A DNA stretch of 64,000 nt from Ichthyophis bannanicus (Eukaryota > Chordata > Amphibia > Gymnophiona > Ichthyophiidae), in assembly GCA_033557465.1 (NCBI GenBank), contig JAWIIG010000039.1:2046001-2110000 (forward strand). The letters run 5' to 3'. Under the pieces are notes generated by a model. It was not told the DNA's origin. It did not search any database and saw only the letters and a program-made list of their open reading frames with translations. The position numbers and the translations under genes are program-made. Positions 50,118-62,450 of this stretch are shown here, one piece after another; the stretch's first letter is position 1, and the number at the start of each line of letters is the position of its first letter.

Positions 50118-51120
50118 TTATACCCTGAACAGATTACAGAGTACAGCCTGGCCAAAGGCACTGTCCCTGTGGGACTCCCTCTCCAGGCAGTAGTGGATGG
50201 CGAAGGTATTCGTAGAAGTCCAGGTTGCCACCCAGCAGATGTCCATCATGGTCACGGAGTGCAGCGAGGCCACTGAGGCCGCTTTGGCTCGGACCCCATG
50301 TGCAGTGACTCGATGATCCAGGGGAACACGCGCCTTCACAAGGACAAATGCGATGCAGTCTGCCACACAAAAAGAGGGTGCCCTTGGTGACTGCCTATTG
50401 GGATCGAAGGTGACAAAGAGCCAGTCAGATTTGCGATGAGTCTGGGTACACTGCAAGTAGAAGGCGAGGGCCCGCTTGCAGTCGAGGGTGTGGGGAGTCG
50501 CCAATGCCTGATCAGCGTCGGGCCTCGGGAAGAAGGTCGGAAGCACTATCTCTTGATTGAGATGAAAGGCCTACACGATTTTGGATAAGAACTTAGGCTG
50601 CGTCCTGAGGACCACCCTGTTCTGATAAAACCTGGTGTAAGGGGCGCCAGCCATGAGCGCCTGAAGCTCACTGACTCGGGGAGCAGAGGTCAGCACTACC
50701 AGGAAGGCCACCTTCCAGGACAAATGCCAGATCGAACAGGTCGCCATCAGCTCGAAGGATGGACGAGTGAGCTCCGTGAGCACCACATTCAAGTCCCATT
50801 CCGCCGGAGGGGGATGGATGGGCAGCTTGGATAACAGAAGGCCCCGCATGAATGAAGTGGGAGACCAGTGGTTGCCCCGAGAGAGGCTTTCCCTCGACAG
50901 GGAGATGATTAGCCAATATGGCGCTCAGATGAACTCTAACCGAGTTCAACTTCAGTCCCTCCCTCGAGAGGTGAAGAAGATACTGGAGAACCCACCGAAC
51001 CAGGCATGAGAAAGGATCGATCTGGTGCTCTGAGCATCAGACGGAGAAGCGTTTCCACTTAAAGGCATAAACCCGCCTCGTGGAGTCCTTCCTCGAGGCA
51101 AGGAGGATTTCTTCAACCTC
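50118..51120 (-). pseudogene. Tyrosine recombinase of DIRS G
   Basis: 50118-50546 is open (142 codons): LDCKRALAFYLQCTQTHRKS, LFVTFDPNRQSPRAPSFCVA, VTAHGVRAKAASVASL (His-x-x-Arg) and HYCLERESHRDSAFG (Tyr). Upstream, 50571-50849 gives APRVSELQALMAGAPYTRFY (first Arg) and PPPAEWDLNVVLTELTRPSF in another frame, then MNSVRVHLSAILANHLPVEG. A frame break near 50560 and others upstream inactivate it. It is more diverged from A-F than those are from each other. Confidence 0.75.
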
Positions 51121-51249
51121 TTCCGTTAGGGCTAGAGAGGCTAGAGAGACCTGTTCAGCAGCAAGGCCATGAGGGATAGGGAGGGTAGGTTCGGGTGTAG
51201 AACCGGAACATCCTCCTGCATCAGCAAGTTCCTGGCAGAACCTAGGGAA

Positions 51250-51785
51250 ATCTCAGGCTCTGACGGCAGTCAGAGCAGGAGTGGGAACGAGGGCTGCCGA
51301 GGCCACGAGGGGGCCACGAGAATCAGCAATGCTCTGTCCCGTTGAGCTTTGAACAGAGTCCTCACAATGAGAGGGAGGGAATGCATAGAGGAGGATGGAC
51401 GACCAGTCCAGGATAAATGAATCGGGGCCCTCCCTGCCCGTGTAGGGTACTGGGCCGCAGAAGCGAGGAAGCCGAGTGTTCTGGGGGCTGGCAAAAAGGT
51501 CCATCGCCGGAGTTCCCAGCACAGAAACAGCCAGCCTGCCACTCTGAGATCCAAGCACCACTCCTGGGGGTAAAGGATTCTGCTGAGCCTGTCCACCAGG
51601 CCATTCTCCTGACCCGGGAGATATGTCACCTTGAGGGACATCCTCTACTGGGTGATGAAAGAGCAGGTGGTGAAAGAGGACTGCCTCCCTGCAGAGGGAT
51701 CGTGACCCCGAGAAACACTCCTTGTTGATATAAAACATCGATACTCTGTTGTTGGTCTGCACCAGGACTGACTTCCCGCTGAGGA
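51250..51785 (-). pseudogene. RNase H C-terminal half of DIRS G
   Basis: QTNNRVSMFYINKECFSGSR, then in a second frame LKVTYLPGQENGLVDRLSRI and LYPQEWCLDLRVAG, and the block DLFASPQNTRLPRFCGPVPY. The upstream half lies right of the CR1, at 56590. Confidence 0.7.
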
Positions 51786-51805
51786 AAGGGGGACTAGAAA
51801 GGGGG

Positions 51806-52497
51806 ACTGTTACTTCTGGAGAGAAATCTGCAACTGTGAGTATATACTTCTGGTAATTTTCTAAAAAGAATTATTTGTATTAAAGCTACTTAATCTGTGA
51901 ACCCACTGTTTTTTGTTGGATCAGTTAGGGCCTAGTAGCAGCAATTAAAGTTTGAATTTAAAACACAGAGGATAACTTTCTGGTTACATTTCATACCCAG
52001 CAGAGAACTTGTAGTTTAAATTTAATAGTCACTCAGGGCCAAGTAACAGCAAAGTAATTTTAGTTTAAATTTAACACACAGAAGAGAGCTTTCTGGTTAA
52101 ATTTAGAATCCAGCAGAGAGCTTGTAGTTTAAATTTCATAAGAAGTTAGAGCCTAACAGCAGCTAAGCGCTATAATTTAAATCAAATCAGAATTTAGCTT
52201 ACATCAGCAGCACAAGACAGGGTACTGTGTAGCAGCCCTCTTTTAATAAGTGTTATTTCCCTCCCTCCCCTAGGATAATCGCAGCTTTATAGGTACTTAC
52301 ACATCTTAAAAGACAGGAGGTGCTTTCAGGTGAAGCTCATTACCCAAATCAGTCATACACTAAGGACCTGAGATTAATTAAGCTTCAGGTGAACAAGGTA
52401 TATTAAAAGTATTAGGTAAAGTTTTATTGGTATAAATACCCATAGCTACCCCTAGTAGGTAAGAACTTAAAGATCTAGACACAAACTTAAAACTAAG
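51806..52497 (+). other. CR1 5' untranslated region
   Basis: It contains three imperfect repeats of a block with AGTTTAAATTTAA and AGAGAGCTTTCTGGTTA (51945-52140) and a T-rich stretch. No open frame. The repeats may be promoter modules. Confidence 0.5.
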
Positions 52498-53400
52498 ATG
52501 CAGACAGCAGTCCAGCAGCGGGATGGGGGCTTTCCAGTCTTTTGCATTGAGTGTCACATGTATGATTTTCTCCCAGTTGGTGAGAGGTCTTACGTGTGTA
52601 CTAGGTGCAAGGAGCTCTTTGCTCTCAGGATACAAGTCTGTTCTCTAGAGGCTAAAGTAGCAGACTTGGAAAACATAAGACAGACAGAGAGGTACATAGA
52701 CGAGACCTACAGGGATATAGTCCTGAAGTCCCACCTCCAGTCTGGCAGCACCCCTGTTGCCATGGAGAAGAGAGGTCATGTGACAGGAGAGCATCACCCT
52801 GGTGTGGCAGGAAGTGATCCTGTAACTAGGACCTGTCCTCCAGGTGATGTAAAACCCTCTCGCACTGAGGAAGTTTCTCCAGGGCCATGTGCCCATGAGG
52901 GAAGGGTTAGGACAGCCGTTATAGTTGGTGATTCAATCATTAGGCATGTAGATAGCTGGGTGGCTGGTGGGCGTGAGGATCACCTGGTAACATGCCTGCT
53001 GGGTGCGAAGGTAGCGGACCTCACGCGACACCTAGATAAGGTCTTAGATAGTGCTGGGGAGGAGTCTGCTGTCTTGGTACATGTCGGTACCAATGACATA
53101 GGAAAATGTGGTAGGGAGGTTCTGGAGGCAAAATTTAGGCTTTTAGGTAGGAAGTTGAAATCCAGAACTTCCAGGGTAGCATTCTCTGAAATGCTTCCTG
53201 TTCCACGCACAGGACCCAAAAGGCAGGCAGAGCTCCGGAGTCTCAATGCGTGGATGAGACAATGGTGCAGAGATGAGGGTTTTGGATTTGTTAGGAACTG
53301 GGGAACATTCTGAGGAAAGGAGGGGCTCTTCCGAAGGGATGGGCTTCACCTTAACCGGGATGGAACCAGGCTGCTGGCATTAACCTTTAAAAAGGAGATA
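52498..53400 (+). pseudogene. CR1 ORF1: zinc finger, coiled coil and SGNH esterase, one nonsense codon
   Basis: 271 codons to a TGA at 53311-53313; the reading continues in the same frame beyond it to a stop near 53417. Residues 17-45: paired CxxC motifs (CIECHMYDF, CTRCKELF), a zinc-ribbon-like finger. About 45-70: short coiled coil (QVCSLEAKVADLENIRQTER). About 137-270: esterase-type domain with VVGDSIIRHVD (block I, Ser nucleophile), VHVGTNDIGKCG (block III) and, beyond the stop, RRDGLHLNRDG (block V Asp-x-x-His). The TGA replaces the Trp codon seen in the copy at 40182. Chicken and other CR1 elements carry such an esterase in ORF1. Confidence 0.85.
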
Positions 53401-53453
53401 GAGCAGCTTTTAAACTAGATATCAGGGGAAAGCCGACAGTCGCCCAAGAGCGG

Positions 53454-54330
53454 ATGGTTCGGAAGAATGTATCCTTGAAGGATACTACCAAAAGCAGAGA
53501 GGTTCCACAAAAGAGTAAAGTAGCCCAAATGCCCTCAAGTATGGAGCAGATAGAGCTTAAAGATCCCAATTTACCCATGTCTAACAATAGCCAAATTAAC
53601 ATGAATAAAATAAATTCTCTAAAATGCTTGTATGCAAATGCTAGAAGTCTAAAGAATAAGATGGGCGAGTTAGAATATATATCACTAAATGAAAAGTTAG
53701 ATATGATTGGAATATCAGAGACATGGTGGAAGGAGGACAACCAGTGGGACACTGTGATACCTAGGTACAAACTATATCGTAATGATAGAGCTGATCAAAT
53801 TGGTGGAGGGGTTGCGCTCTATGTTAGAGAGGGCATTGAGTCAGAAAGGATTCAAGTTTTGCAGGAAACAAAATCTGCTGTAGAATCTATATGGATTGAA
53901 ATTCCATATAAAAGGGGGAAGGCAATGGCAGTGGGGGTGTACTATCGAGCGCCTGGCCAGAATGACCAAATGGATGATGAAATGCTCAAAGAAATCAAGG
54001 AAGCTAACAAACGTTACAGCGCAGTAATAATAATGGGTGATTTCAATTACCCCGGTATCGACTGGGTCAGTGTCAAGTCAGGACATGCTAGGGAGATAAA
54101 GTTCCTAGATGAAATAAATGACTGCTTCTTGGAACAGCTGGTTCATGAACCGACCAGAGGGGAAGCCATATTAGACCTAGTCCTTACTGGAACACCAGAT
54201 CTAGTGCAAGAGATAAGGGTGTTTGGGGCCACTTGGCAATAGTGATCATAGCATGATCGCCTTTGATTTAATTAATGGAGGAGGGATAGTAAGGAAATCC
54301 ACAGTACTACCTTTTAACATTTGAAAGGGA
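53454..54330 (+). pseudogene. CR1 ORF2 endonuclease domain
   Basis: 262 codons to 54242. A basic/Ser-rich lead-in precedes LKCLYANARSLKNKMGELEY (Asn), LDMIGISETWWKEDNQW (Glu), GVALYVREGIESERIQVLQ, AVGVYYRAPGQND (Tyr), IMGDFNYPGIDW (Asp-Asn) and EAILDLVLTGTPDLVQEI. A one-base shift near 54225 puts the last block (GNSDHSMIAFDLI) out of frame. All other active-site residues are intact. Confidence 0.85.
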
Positions 54331-54342
54331 GACTATGATAAA

Positions 54343-56360
54343 ATGAGGAAAACAGTTAAGAAAAAACAAAAAGGAGCAGTTGCAAAGGTTAAAGACGTAC
54401 ATCAAGCTTGTGTGTTGTTGAAAAATACTATCTTGGAAGCCCAGACCAGCTGTATTCCACGCATTAAGAAAAGTGGAAGGAAGTCCAAAAAACTGCCAGC
54501 ATGGTTTAAATGTGAGGTCAGAGAGGCTGTTGTCGCCAAAAAATCATCTTTCAGGAAATGGAAAAAAGAGCCAAATGACGAAACCTGGAAACAGCACAAG
54601 CACTGGCAAGCCAAATGCAAGGCATTGATAAGGTAGGCAAAGAGAGAATTTGAGAAGAAGCTTGCTGCGGAAGCAAAAACGCGAAATAAAGACCTTTTCA
54701 AGTACATTCGTAGCAAAAAACCTGTGAAAGAGTCAGTTGGCCCATTAGATGATAAAGGGGTTAAAGGAGCACTAAGAGGCGACAAGGCGATAGCGGAGAG
54801 ACTGAATGAATTCTTTGCTTCGGTCTTTACTGAGGAAGATGTAGGGATGTTACCCATGACTGTAGTGGTATTTAAAGGTGCGGAAGAATTGAAGGAAATA
54901 TCGATACATCAGGAAGATGTCTTACAACTATTAGATAAACTGAAGAGTAGCAAATCACCTGGGCCGGATGGTATACATCCAAGGGTGTTAAAATAACAGA
55001 AATATGAGATTGCAGACCTGCTATCAGTAATCTGTGAACTATCATTAAAATCATCTCTAATACCTGAAGATTGGAGGATCGCCAATGTAACACCAATTTT
55101 TAAAAAGGGTTCCAGGGGTGATCCGGGAAACTACAGACCGGAGAGCCTGACGTCAGTACCGGGAAAAATGGTAGAAACCACCATAAAGAATAAAATTATT
55201 CAGCATGTAGATAGTCACGACCTAATGGGAGACAGCCAACATGGCTTTAAACAAGGAAAATCTTGTCTTACTAATCTGTTATGTTTTTTTGAAGGAGTGA
55301 ATAAACAGGTGGACAAAGGTGAGTCGGTTGATATTGTGTATCTGGACTTTCAGAAAGCCTTTGACAAGGTCCCTCATCAGAGACTTTTGGCAAAACTAAA
55401 GAGTCATGGGATAGGAGGCAGTGTACTATTGTGGATCAGGAACTGGTTAAAAGATAGAAAGCAGAGGGTAGGGCTAAATGGCCAATTTTCCCAATGGAGA
55501 AAGGTGAATAGTGGTGTACCCCAGGGATCTGTGCTGGGTCCGCTGCTTTTTGACATATTCATAAATGACCTGGAAAGTGGAATAACGAGTGAGGTTATCA
55601 AATTTGCAGATGACACAAAACTATTTAAAGTTGTTAAAACCGAAGAGGATTGTGAAAAATTGCAAGAGGATCTTGATAAATTGGAAGACTGGGCATCAAA
55701 ATGGCAGATGAAATTTAATGTGGCCAATGCAAAGTTATGCACCTAGGGAAGAACAACCCAAACTATGGTTACACGATGCAAGGTTCCACATTAGGAACCA
55801 CCACCCAGGAAAAAGATTTAGGCGTCATTGTGGATACCATGTTAAAACCCTCGGCCCAGTGTGCAGCGGCGGCCAAGAGAGCAAATAGAATGCTAGGTAT
55901 GATAAGGAAAGGAATGGAAAATAAAACAAAAGATATTATAATGCCTCTATATCGTTCCATGGTGAGACCGCACCTTGAATATTGTGTGCAATTCTGGTCG
56001 CCGTATCTTAAAAAGGATATAGCGATTTTAGAAAAGGTTTCAGAGAAGAGCCACCAAAATGGTAAAGGGGATGGAAGGATACTCCTATGAAGAAAGGCTA
56101 AAAAGGTTAGGACTCTTTAACCTGGAAAAGTGACGGCTGAGGGGAGATATGATAGAAGTCTATAAATTAATGAACGGCGTGGAATGGGTAAACATAGATC
56201 AATTGTTTACGTTATCAGAATATAGAAAGACTAGGGGACATGCAATGAAGCTACAGGGTAAACTATTTAAGACTAATAAAAGAAAATATTTTTTCACTCA
56301 ACGTGTAATCAAACTCTGGAATTTGTTACCGGAGGATGTAGTAAATAAAGGCTGTTAGTG
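54343..56360 (+). pseudogene. CR1 ORF2 linker and reverse transcriptase
   Basis: Linker: 54343-54636 (SCIPRIKKSGRKSKKLPAWF, KSSFRKWKK), stop TAG near 54634. RT: 54724-54996 (FASVFTEEDVGMLP, LLDKLKSSKSPGPDGIHPRV) with a TAA near 54994, then 55168-55746 (VYLDFQKAFDKVPHQ motif [21 protein letters not shown] motif [12 protein letters not shown] motif C). A frame change near 55730 and another near 56040 precede the C-terminal block ([20 protein letters not shown]). The catalytic motifs are intact, but about five lesions break the frame. Confidence 0.85.
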
Positions 56361-56589
56361 TAGCTGGGTTTAAAAAAGGTTTGGACAATTTCCTGGAGGA
56401 AAGGTCCATAAACCATTATTAAGTGACCGAAGATATCAATGCTTGACCCAGTACAAGCATTGTGGAACTTGTGTCTCTTGGGGAAACTGCTAGGTACATA
56501 TGACCTAGATTGGCCACTGTTGGAAACAGAATACTGGGCTTGATGGACCTTGGTCTGACCCAGTATGGCATATCTTATGTTCTTATGAA

Positions 56590-57811
56590 TAGCCTGGAGC
56601 TCAAGCAGATGTATCTGCTGTTGAGCCTCCACAGGAAAACACTTCCCTTGCGTGCAGAGAGCCGCAATTGGCTCCCCACCCTAGCAGGGAGGCATCTGTG
56701 GTCAGTACCACATCGTGCTGTGGGGTCTGAAAGAGCGAGCCCCACAGGAGGTTGCGGGGGTTCTGCCACCAGTTCAGGGACAAATGAGGTGTCCGAGGGA
56801 TTGGCTCCATTGACAGCTGAGACACCACTGGGCCGTCCGCATGTCAGGCAGGAGTGAGGAACCACATGCACGGCCAAGGCCATGTGTCCCAAGTGACGTA
56901 GCATGGACCGAGCGGTGACCTGTCAGGCGCTTTGGACACAAGCAGCCAGAGCCCGGAGGCAGGTGGCATGATCGACCGGCAAGAAGGCCATGGCCTGCTG
57001 AGTATCGAGGCACGCCCAGATGAAGTCCAGAGCCTATGCCGGCTGGAGATGAGACTTTGGGTAGTTGACCAAGAACCCCAAGCTCTCCAAGAGGAGGATG
57101 GTGCGCAACATCGCCTGCCGGGCCTCCTCAACGGAGGAGCCTGTAACGAGCCAGTCGTCGAGGTAAGGGAATACTGGCATGCCCTGACGCCATAGGTCAG
57201 CGACGGCCACGACGAGGCACTTCGTGAAGATCCGAGAGGAGGATGCGAGACCGAAGGGGAGCTCCCAGTACTGGAAGTGCTCTCCCTGCACCCTGAAACG
57301 CAGGTACTGTCTGTGTTGGGGGTGGATCAAGATATGGGCATAAGCGTCCTTTAGATCCAAGGAGCATAGCCAGTCACCCTGCCAGAGCAAGGGCAGTAGC
57401 ACATCAAGAGATAACATCTTGAATTTCTCCCGCACCAGGAACTTGTTTAGCCTGCAGAGGTCGAGGATGGGCCACAGACACCCCCCCCCCCATCTTTTTC
57501 GGGATGAGGAAGAACCGGGAATAAAAGCACCGACCTTGAAGGTGGGGAGGGACCTTCTCGACTGCCCTTTGGGCAAGGAGGGAATGCAATTTCCACTGCA
57601 GTAAAATCTGGTGTGCGGGGAGTCGAGGAGGCTCCGCCGGGGAGAAAGGGGGTGGAAGCCTGTCGAAGTTGAGGCAATAGCCCTTCTGGATGACCTGGAG
57701 GACCCAGGTGTCTGAGGTGATCACCGCCCATGACGTGGCGAAGCAGGACAGGCGTCCCCCCACGGGCTGATGGATCGCTGGAGGGCGAGGGGCTATGCCC
57801 GCTGGCGTCAC
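56590..57811 (-). pseudogene. RNase H N-terminal part and reverse transcriptase of DIRS G
   Basis: 57811-57404 reads FATSWAVITSDTWVLQVIQK, LLAQRAVEKVPPHLQG and the IPKKMGGG block. 57576-57034: LCRLNKFLVREKFKMLSLDV, CSLDLKDAYAHILIHPQHRQ (motif A), LPFGLASSSRIFTKCLV (motif B) and FPYLDDWLVTGSS (YLDDW at 57151-57165). Then GHMALAVHVVPHSCL and LTTDASLLGWGAN (RNase H first Asp) at 56600-56720. A C-run near 57480-57490 lies at one frame break. The CR1 insertion at 56589 ends it. Confidence 0.75.
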
Positions 57812-57885
57812 AACCCCTGAAGGGGCTTCGGCAGGGCCGGCGTCTGGGTCTTTGGGCCCTTAGGTTTATGATGGCTTTGGCCAGG

Positions 57886-58235
57886 CTATCCCTGCGCAGG
57901 AGTGGTCAATGTGGCAGTAGCCAGGTACGGCGGGTAGCTGAGATACTGGAGGCCTTTCCTGGGGAAGAAGGGCTTCTTGGCGGGCTGCTTCTTCCGAGGC
58001 AAGGTAGAGGTCTTGCGGGAGAGAAGGGTCCTCGTGACATACTCCGTCTCGATCTCCGCCGCCTTCTCCTCCATTGGCTTACCAAAAGAGTTGTTCGGCG
58101 AGGCAGGACACGTCCAGGAGCTTCTCCTGCACCCACTGCTCCAAATCCGAAGATTGGAGCCAAGCCTGGCGGTGGGCTCTGATGCCCGCGGCCGCCACCT
58201 GAGCCGATGTCTCAAAGCAATCATAGGAGGCTCAA
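57886..58235 (-). pseudogene. DIRS G Gag C-terminal part
   Basis: In broken frames: SYDCFETSAQ near 58215, RQAWLQSSDLEQWVQEKLL, then NNSFGKPMEEKAAEIETEYV and a Lys/Pro-rich tail (RKKQPAKKPFFPRKG). It corresponds to AFDCFE... and ENLFGK... of the other Gags. Confidence 0.65.
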
Positions 58236-58314
58236 GAGATAGAAACATCGAAACATAGAAATATGATGACAGAAAAAGACCACATGGCCTATCTAGTCTG
58301 TCCTTCCCTAACAA

Positions 58315-59826
58315 CTACAACAGTCCCCTTTTTATCTTTATAGATCCTCTGTGTTTGTCCCATGCTTTTTTGAATTCAATTACTGTCCTCATCTCTACCA
58401 CCTCCACTGGGAGACTATTCCACGGATCCACTACTCTTTCCTTAAAGAAATATTTCCGCATATCACTCCTGAATCTATCTCCCTTCACCCTCATCCCATG
58501 TCCCCTCGTAGCAGAACTTACTTTCAGTTGAAAGAGGCCCTCTCCGTGAACATTTATGCCACGGAGGTATTTAAACATCTCAATCATATCACCTCTATCC
58601 CGCCTTTCCTCTAAGGTGTACATATTAAGATCCTTCAGTCTGTCCTCATATGCTTTATAATGAAGACCACTAATCATTTTAGTAGCCACCCTCTGCACCG
58701 ACTCCATCCTGTTCACATCCTTTTGAAGGTGCGGTCTCCAGAATTACACACTATACTCCAAATGAGGTCGCACCAAAGACTTATACAGAGGCATTATCAC
58801 CTCCTTTTTTCTGCTAGCCATTACTCTCCGTATGCACCCAAGAATCCTTCTAGCTTTTGCCGTTGTCTTTTCTACCTGTTTATCTTTATCTTTAATTACA
58901 TTTAATATACCGCCCTTGTCGAAACGTAGCTACTTTAAGATCATCAGACACAACCACGCCTAGGTCCCGCTCTTCTTTAGTGGACAAAAGTACTTCACCC
59001 CCAATACTATATTGCTCTCTTGGATTGCTGCAGCCCAAATGCATGACCTTACATTTTTTAACATTAAATCCCAGCTGCCAAATTCTAGACCATTCTTCAA
59101 GCTTAGCTAGACCCCTCCTCATGTTATCTATACCTTTCTGGGTGTCTACGCTATTGCAGACTTTGGTATCATCCGCAAAGAGCAAACCTTACCTGAAAGC
59201 CCTTCCACTATATCACTAACAAAGATGTTAAAAAGAATCGGACCAAGGACAGATCCCTGGGGCACACCACTGATAACATCCTTCTCCTCAGAGTGAGCTC
59301 CATTTACTTGTACCCTTTGTCGCCTCCCCCCCAACCAATTTTTAACCCAAGCAGTAACTTTAGGGCCCATCCCTAAAGTGCTCAGTTTGTTTATAAGTCG
59401 CCTGTGAGGAACAGTGTCAAAGGCTTTACTGAAATCTAAATACACCACATCTAGGGCTCTCCCTCGGTCCAACTCCCTGGTCACCCAGTCAAAGAAATCA
59501 ATCAGATTTGTCTGACAAGACCTGCCTCTGGTGAATCCATGCTGCCTCGGATCCTGTAATCCGCTGGACTCCAGAAACCTCACTATTTTCTCTTTCAGCA
59601 GCGTTTCCAATAATTTACTCACCACCGAAGTTAAACTAACCGGCCTGTAGTTTTCAACCACATCCTTACTTCCGCTTTTGTGTGAAGGCACCACATGAGC
59701 CTCTCTCCAGTCCTTTGGCACCACTCCCGACTCCAACGAGGTATTGAAAAGGTTAGTCAGTGGAGCTTCTAGAAAGTCCCAAAGTTCCCTCAGTATTCTC
59801 TGGTGTATCCCATCCGGTCCCATCAC
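58315..59826 (-). pseudogene. CR1-2 reverse transcriptase
   Basis: 59826-59146: [76 protein letters not shown] (motif A) and [20 protein letters not shown] (motif B). A frameshift near 59185 precedes FADDTKVCN (motif C, 59146-59185 region), then [21 protein letters not shown] small L2-like tail (about 58885-58925) interrupts the thumb. 58716-58315 gives NRMESVQRVATKMISGLHYK to FKKAWDKHRGSIK. The motifs are intact but the frame is broken in at least three places. Confidence 0.82.
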
Positions 59827-59846
59827 TTTGTCTACTTTAAGTTGAG

Positions 59847-61215
59847 TTAGTTTCTCACGAACACAGTCTTTTGAAAATTGTTCAAGATGTCCTTTGCTTC
59901 TGTTCCTATTTGTGGTGTTTTCTGAGGTCCTGCTCCTGGTTCTTCATCTGTGAACACAGAACAAAAATAATTGTTAAGCAATTCCGCTTTATCCTTATCA
60001 GCTTCTATATATTCCTCCCCTGCACCCTTGAGTCTGACAATACCACTCTTACCCTTCCTCTTATCACTAATATATCTGAAAAATGTCTTATCCCCCCATT
60101 TTATTGCATTGACTATTTCCTCCTCCTTTTGAATCTTTGCCTTCTTGACTACTTTGCTAGCTTCTCTAAGTTTTTCCAAATACAGATGCCTGCCTTCCTC
60201 TCTCTGTGATCTCTTGTATTTCATGAAGGCCTCCCTCTTTTTCTTCACTTTTCAGCTACTTCTTTCGAAAACCATAGTGGTCTCCTTTTCCTTTTACCTT
60301 TATTTACCATTTTAACAAAAAGGTTGGTTGCCCTTAAAATATCCCCTTTCAGTTTTTCCCACTGTTTTTCTACATCCCTCAGCTGTTCCCATCCCACTAA
60401 CGACTCCCTGAGGTATTGGCCCATCTTCGCAAAGTTAGTCTTCCTAAAGTCTAAAATCCTCGCCTTTGAATGGATTCTAACAGCCCTAGTCCTAACACTG
60501 AACCACACCATCTGGTGATCACTGGATGCAAAATGATCTCCCACTACAACAGAAATACTTTCACTCACCATTGGTAAGCACCAAGTCCAGTATGGCCCCT
60601 TCACGTGTGGGGTCTGTTACCAATTGCCTGAATAGTTCTCCCTGTAGAGAATCCAGGATCTCCTTACTTCTAGATGATACTGCAGCAGGAATGTGCCAAT
60701 CAACATCTGGCATATTGAAATCTCCTATCAGTAGCACTTCCCCTTTCCTAGCAATGCTGCGTATGTCTTCAATTAACTCTCTGTCCACCTCTTCCTCTTG
60801 TGAGGGAGGTCTGTATATCACACCAATAAATAGATTTCTCTTTCCCTCTTTCTAGTTTAACCCACAATGCCTCCCCTCTCCCTTTTAAGCTCTGTAATTC
60901 CAAAGCTTTAATAGTAGTTTTTACATATAGTGCCACTCCTCCTCCCCTACTTCCCACCCTGTCCTTTCTGAATAAAGTATAGCCAGATATAGTTACATCC
61001 CAATCATGGTTTTCTGTGAACCATGTTTCTGTAACTGCCACTAAATCCAAGTCAGCCACTCCCACCAAAGCTTCAACATCAGGGATCTTATTTCCCATGT
61101 TACGGACATTTATACACACTGCTTTCCATATGTTACCCATTTCCATAATGTTATTTAATGTATCACCTACCTGGGGGCTTTCATTTACCTGGGGGCTTTC
61201 TTCACCCATCCCCAA
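59847..61215 (-). pseudogene. CR1-2 ORF2 endonuclease and linker
   Basis: Endonuclease: 61215-60769 with AVCINVRNMGNKIPDVEALV (Asn), DLDLVAVTETWF (Glu) and GGGVALYVKTTIKALELQSL; then 60821-60561 with MIYRPPSQEEE (Tyr), LIGDFNMPDVDW (Asp-Asn) and PTREGAILDLVLTN. The SDH block lies near 60515 (FASSDHQMVWFSV, 60604-60245 frame). Linker: 60248-59847, Lys/Glu-rich ([53 protein letters not shown]). Two frameshifts in the endonuclease. Active-site residues are preserved. Confidence 0.8.
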
Positions 61216-61220
61216 CGAAT

Positions 61221-62222
61221 CTAGTTTAAAGCCCTCTTCAGTAGATTAGCCAGTCTACTACTGAAGACGCATTGACCTTTCTTGGACAGATGGATGCCAT
61301 CTCTGCTCTGCAACCCTTGAAACAGCGTCCCATGGTCTGGGAAACCAAAACGCTCTTGATGACTCCATCCACGCAGCCATGCATTCATCTCCAGGATGTG
61401 AGCCTCTCTGCCTTGGCCTTTACCCTCAACAGGGAGGATTGAAGAGAACACCACCTGTGCATCTAACTGCTTCACCCTCTGTCCCAGAGCCATGAAGTCA
61501 CTTTTGATATGTTCTGAGGTATACCTGGCAGTATCATTTGTTCCAAGATGGCTTAGCAACATTGGGTAATATTCAGTGGGCTTGATGAGTCTTGGCAAAC
61601 TCACCGTAACATCTTGGATTTTGGCACCAGGCAGACAGCATACCTCTCTGGACATCAAGTCTGGTCAGCAGATGGACGCCTCATTACCCCTCAGAAAAGA
61701 GTCTCCAACCACCACTACCCTTTGTTTCCTTATGGTCACTTATTCTGCATCTTTGGGGTACTTGAGCTCTGGTTCTTCCCTTTCCAGGGATGCTTTTACC
61801 TCCTCCACTTCCAGTGCTGCATAATGGTTCTTCAATTCAAGGGCTGGAGAAATTGGATTGGTGATTTTGCAGGCCCTGGTGACTTGTGTCCAACCATCGA
61901 CATTCTGTTGGCACCCATCTTCTCCTCTGCTGGATAGCTTGGTTGCTGCAAGAAGCATCTCATCAATGTACTTCTCACTGTCTTGAATGCTCCTCACCCT
62001 TGCCACCTCCTCTCTGAGTTCCTCCACTTGTTTCCTCAGAGCTTCAGCATGCAGGCACCCTGCACATGGAACCGGTCCTTCAAATGGCATTAGGACCTCT
62101 GTCTGGACCGAGGCAGAAGCTGTAACAGGGGCAACAGCTTTAGCGATACGATTTTTCCCAGCCATTGTTCTGTTCGTGGAGCTTAGGTATCTGTTAAAGC
62201 AAAAAAGAGAGAGATCTACCAA
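61221..62222 (-). pseudogene. CR1-2 ORF1: coiled coil and SGNH esterase
   Basis: 62222-61740 (160 codons, likely start at MAGKNRIAKAV near residue 20): CAGCLHAEALRKQVEELREE, a Cys-x2-Cys then coiled coil. Between 61740 and 61658 lies VVVVGDSFLRG (block I Ser) in a frame broken by a stop near 61680. 61658-61221: LLSHLGTNDTARYTSEHI (block III), VVFSSILPVEGKGQGREAHI, MNAWLRGWSHQERFGF and RDGIHLSKKGQ (block V Asp-x-x-His). It has the same architecture as ORF1 at 52498 but is clearly a separate family. Confidence 0.82.
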
Positions 62223-62450
62223 GTACCAGCCGGCTTCCCAGCTGTCCTTTCAGAGAAAAAGCAGTTAAATCTCTTTAATTATATTCAAAATGTGCTGGTC
62301 GAATTCTCTGTGCTTTGTCAAATGGGGAGGTGCCCTATAAAGCAAGACTACTCGCTAGGGGTGGGTGGGAGGCGGGGTGGGTAGGGAGGGAACTAACACC
62401 TGATTAGGTGTTAGCAGTTCCCAAAGCTCAGGAGGTTACTGGAGTTCAAC

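Larger units (their letters stand above)
51786..56589 (+). mobile_element. CR1 LINE (family 1), near full length, plus strand
   Basis: It starts with a short duplicated AGAAAGGGGGACT motif and a 0.7-kb 5' UTR, then ORF1 (52498), ORF2 endonuclease (53454) and RT, and ends ATCTTATGTTCTTATG. About 4.8 kb. The host RNase H text resumes directly at AATAGCCTGGAGCTC. It is the reference copy for the family-1 fragments at 4842, 8797, 29483 and 37017. Confidence 0.9.
58236..62450 (-). mobile_element. CR1-2 LINE, near full length
   Basis: The 3' end is at the left (GAAACATAGAAATATGATGA then CAGAAAAAGACCACATGGCC). It contains RT, linker, endonuclease and ORF1 on the minus strand and a 5' UTR of about 230 bp (62223-62450, with G-rich GGGTGGGTGGGAGGCGGGG at 62360). 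The Gag text of DIRS G lies on both sides; the right boundary is uncertain by some tens of bases. It is the reference for the copy split at 19691/29301. Confidence 0.85.

Noticed and set aside
52498..53313. Host esterase or zinc-finger gene
   Set aside because: It precedes CR1 endonuclease and RT on the same strand, and a truncated copy of the same ORF occurs at 40182 in another CR1.
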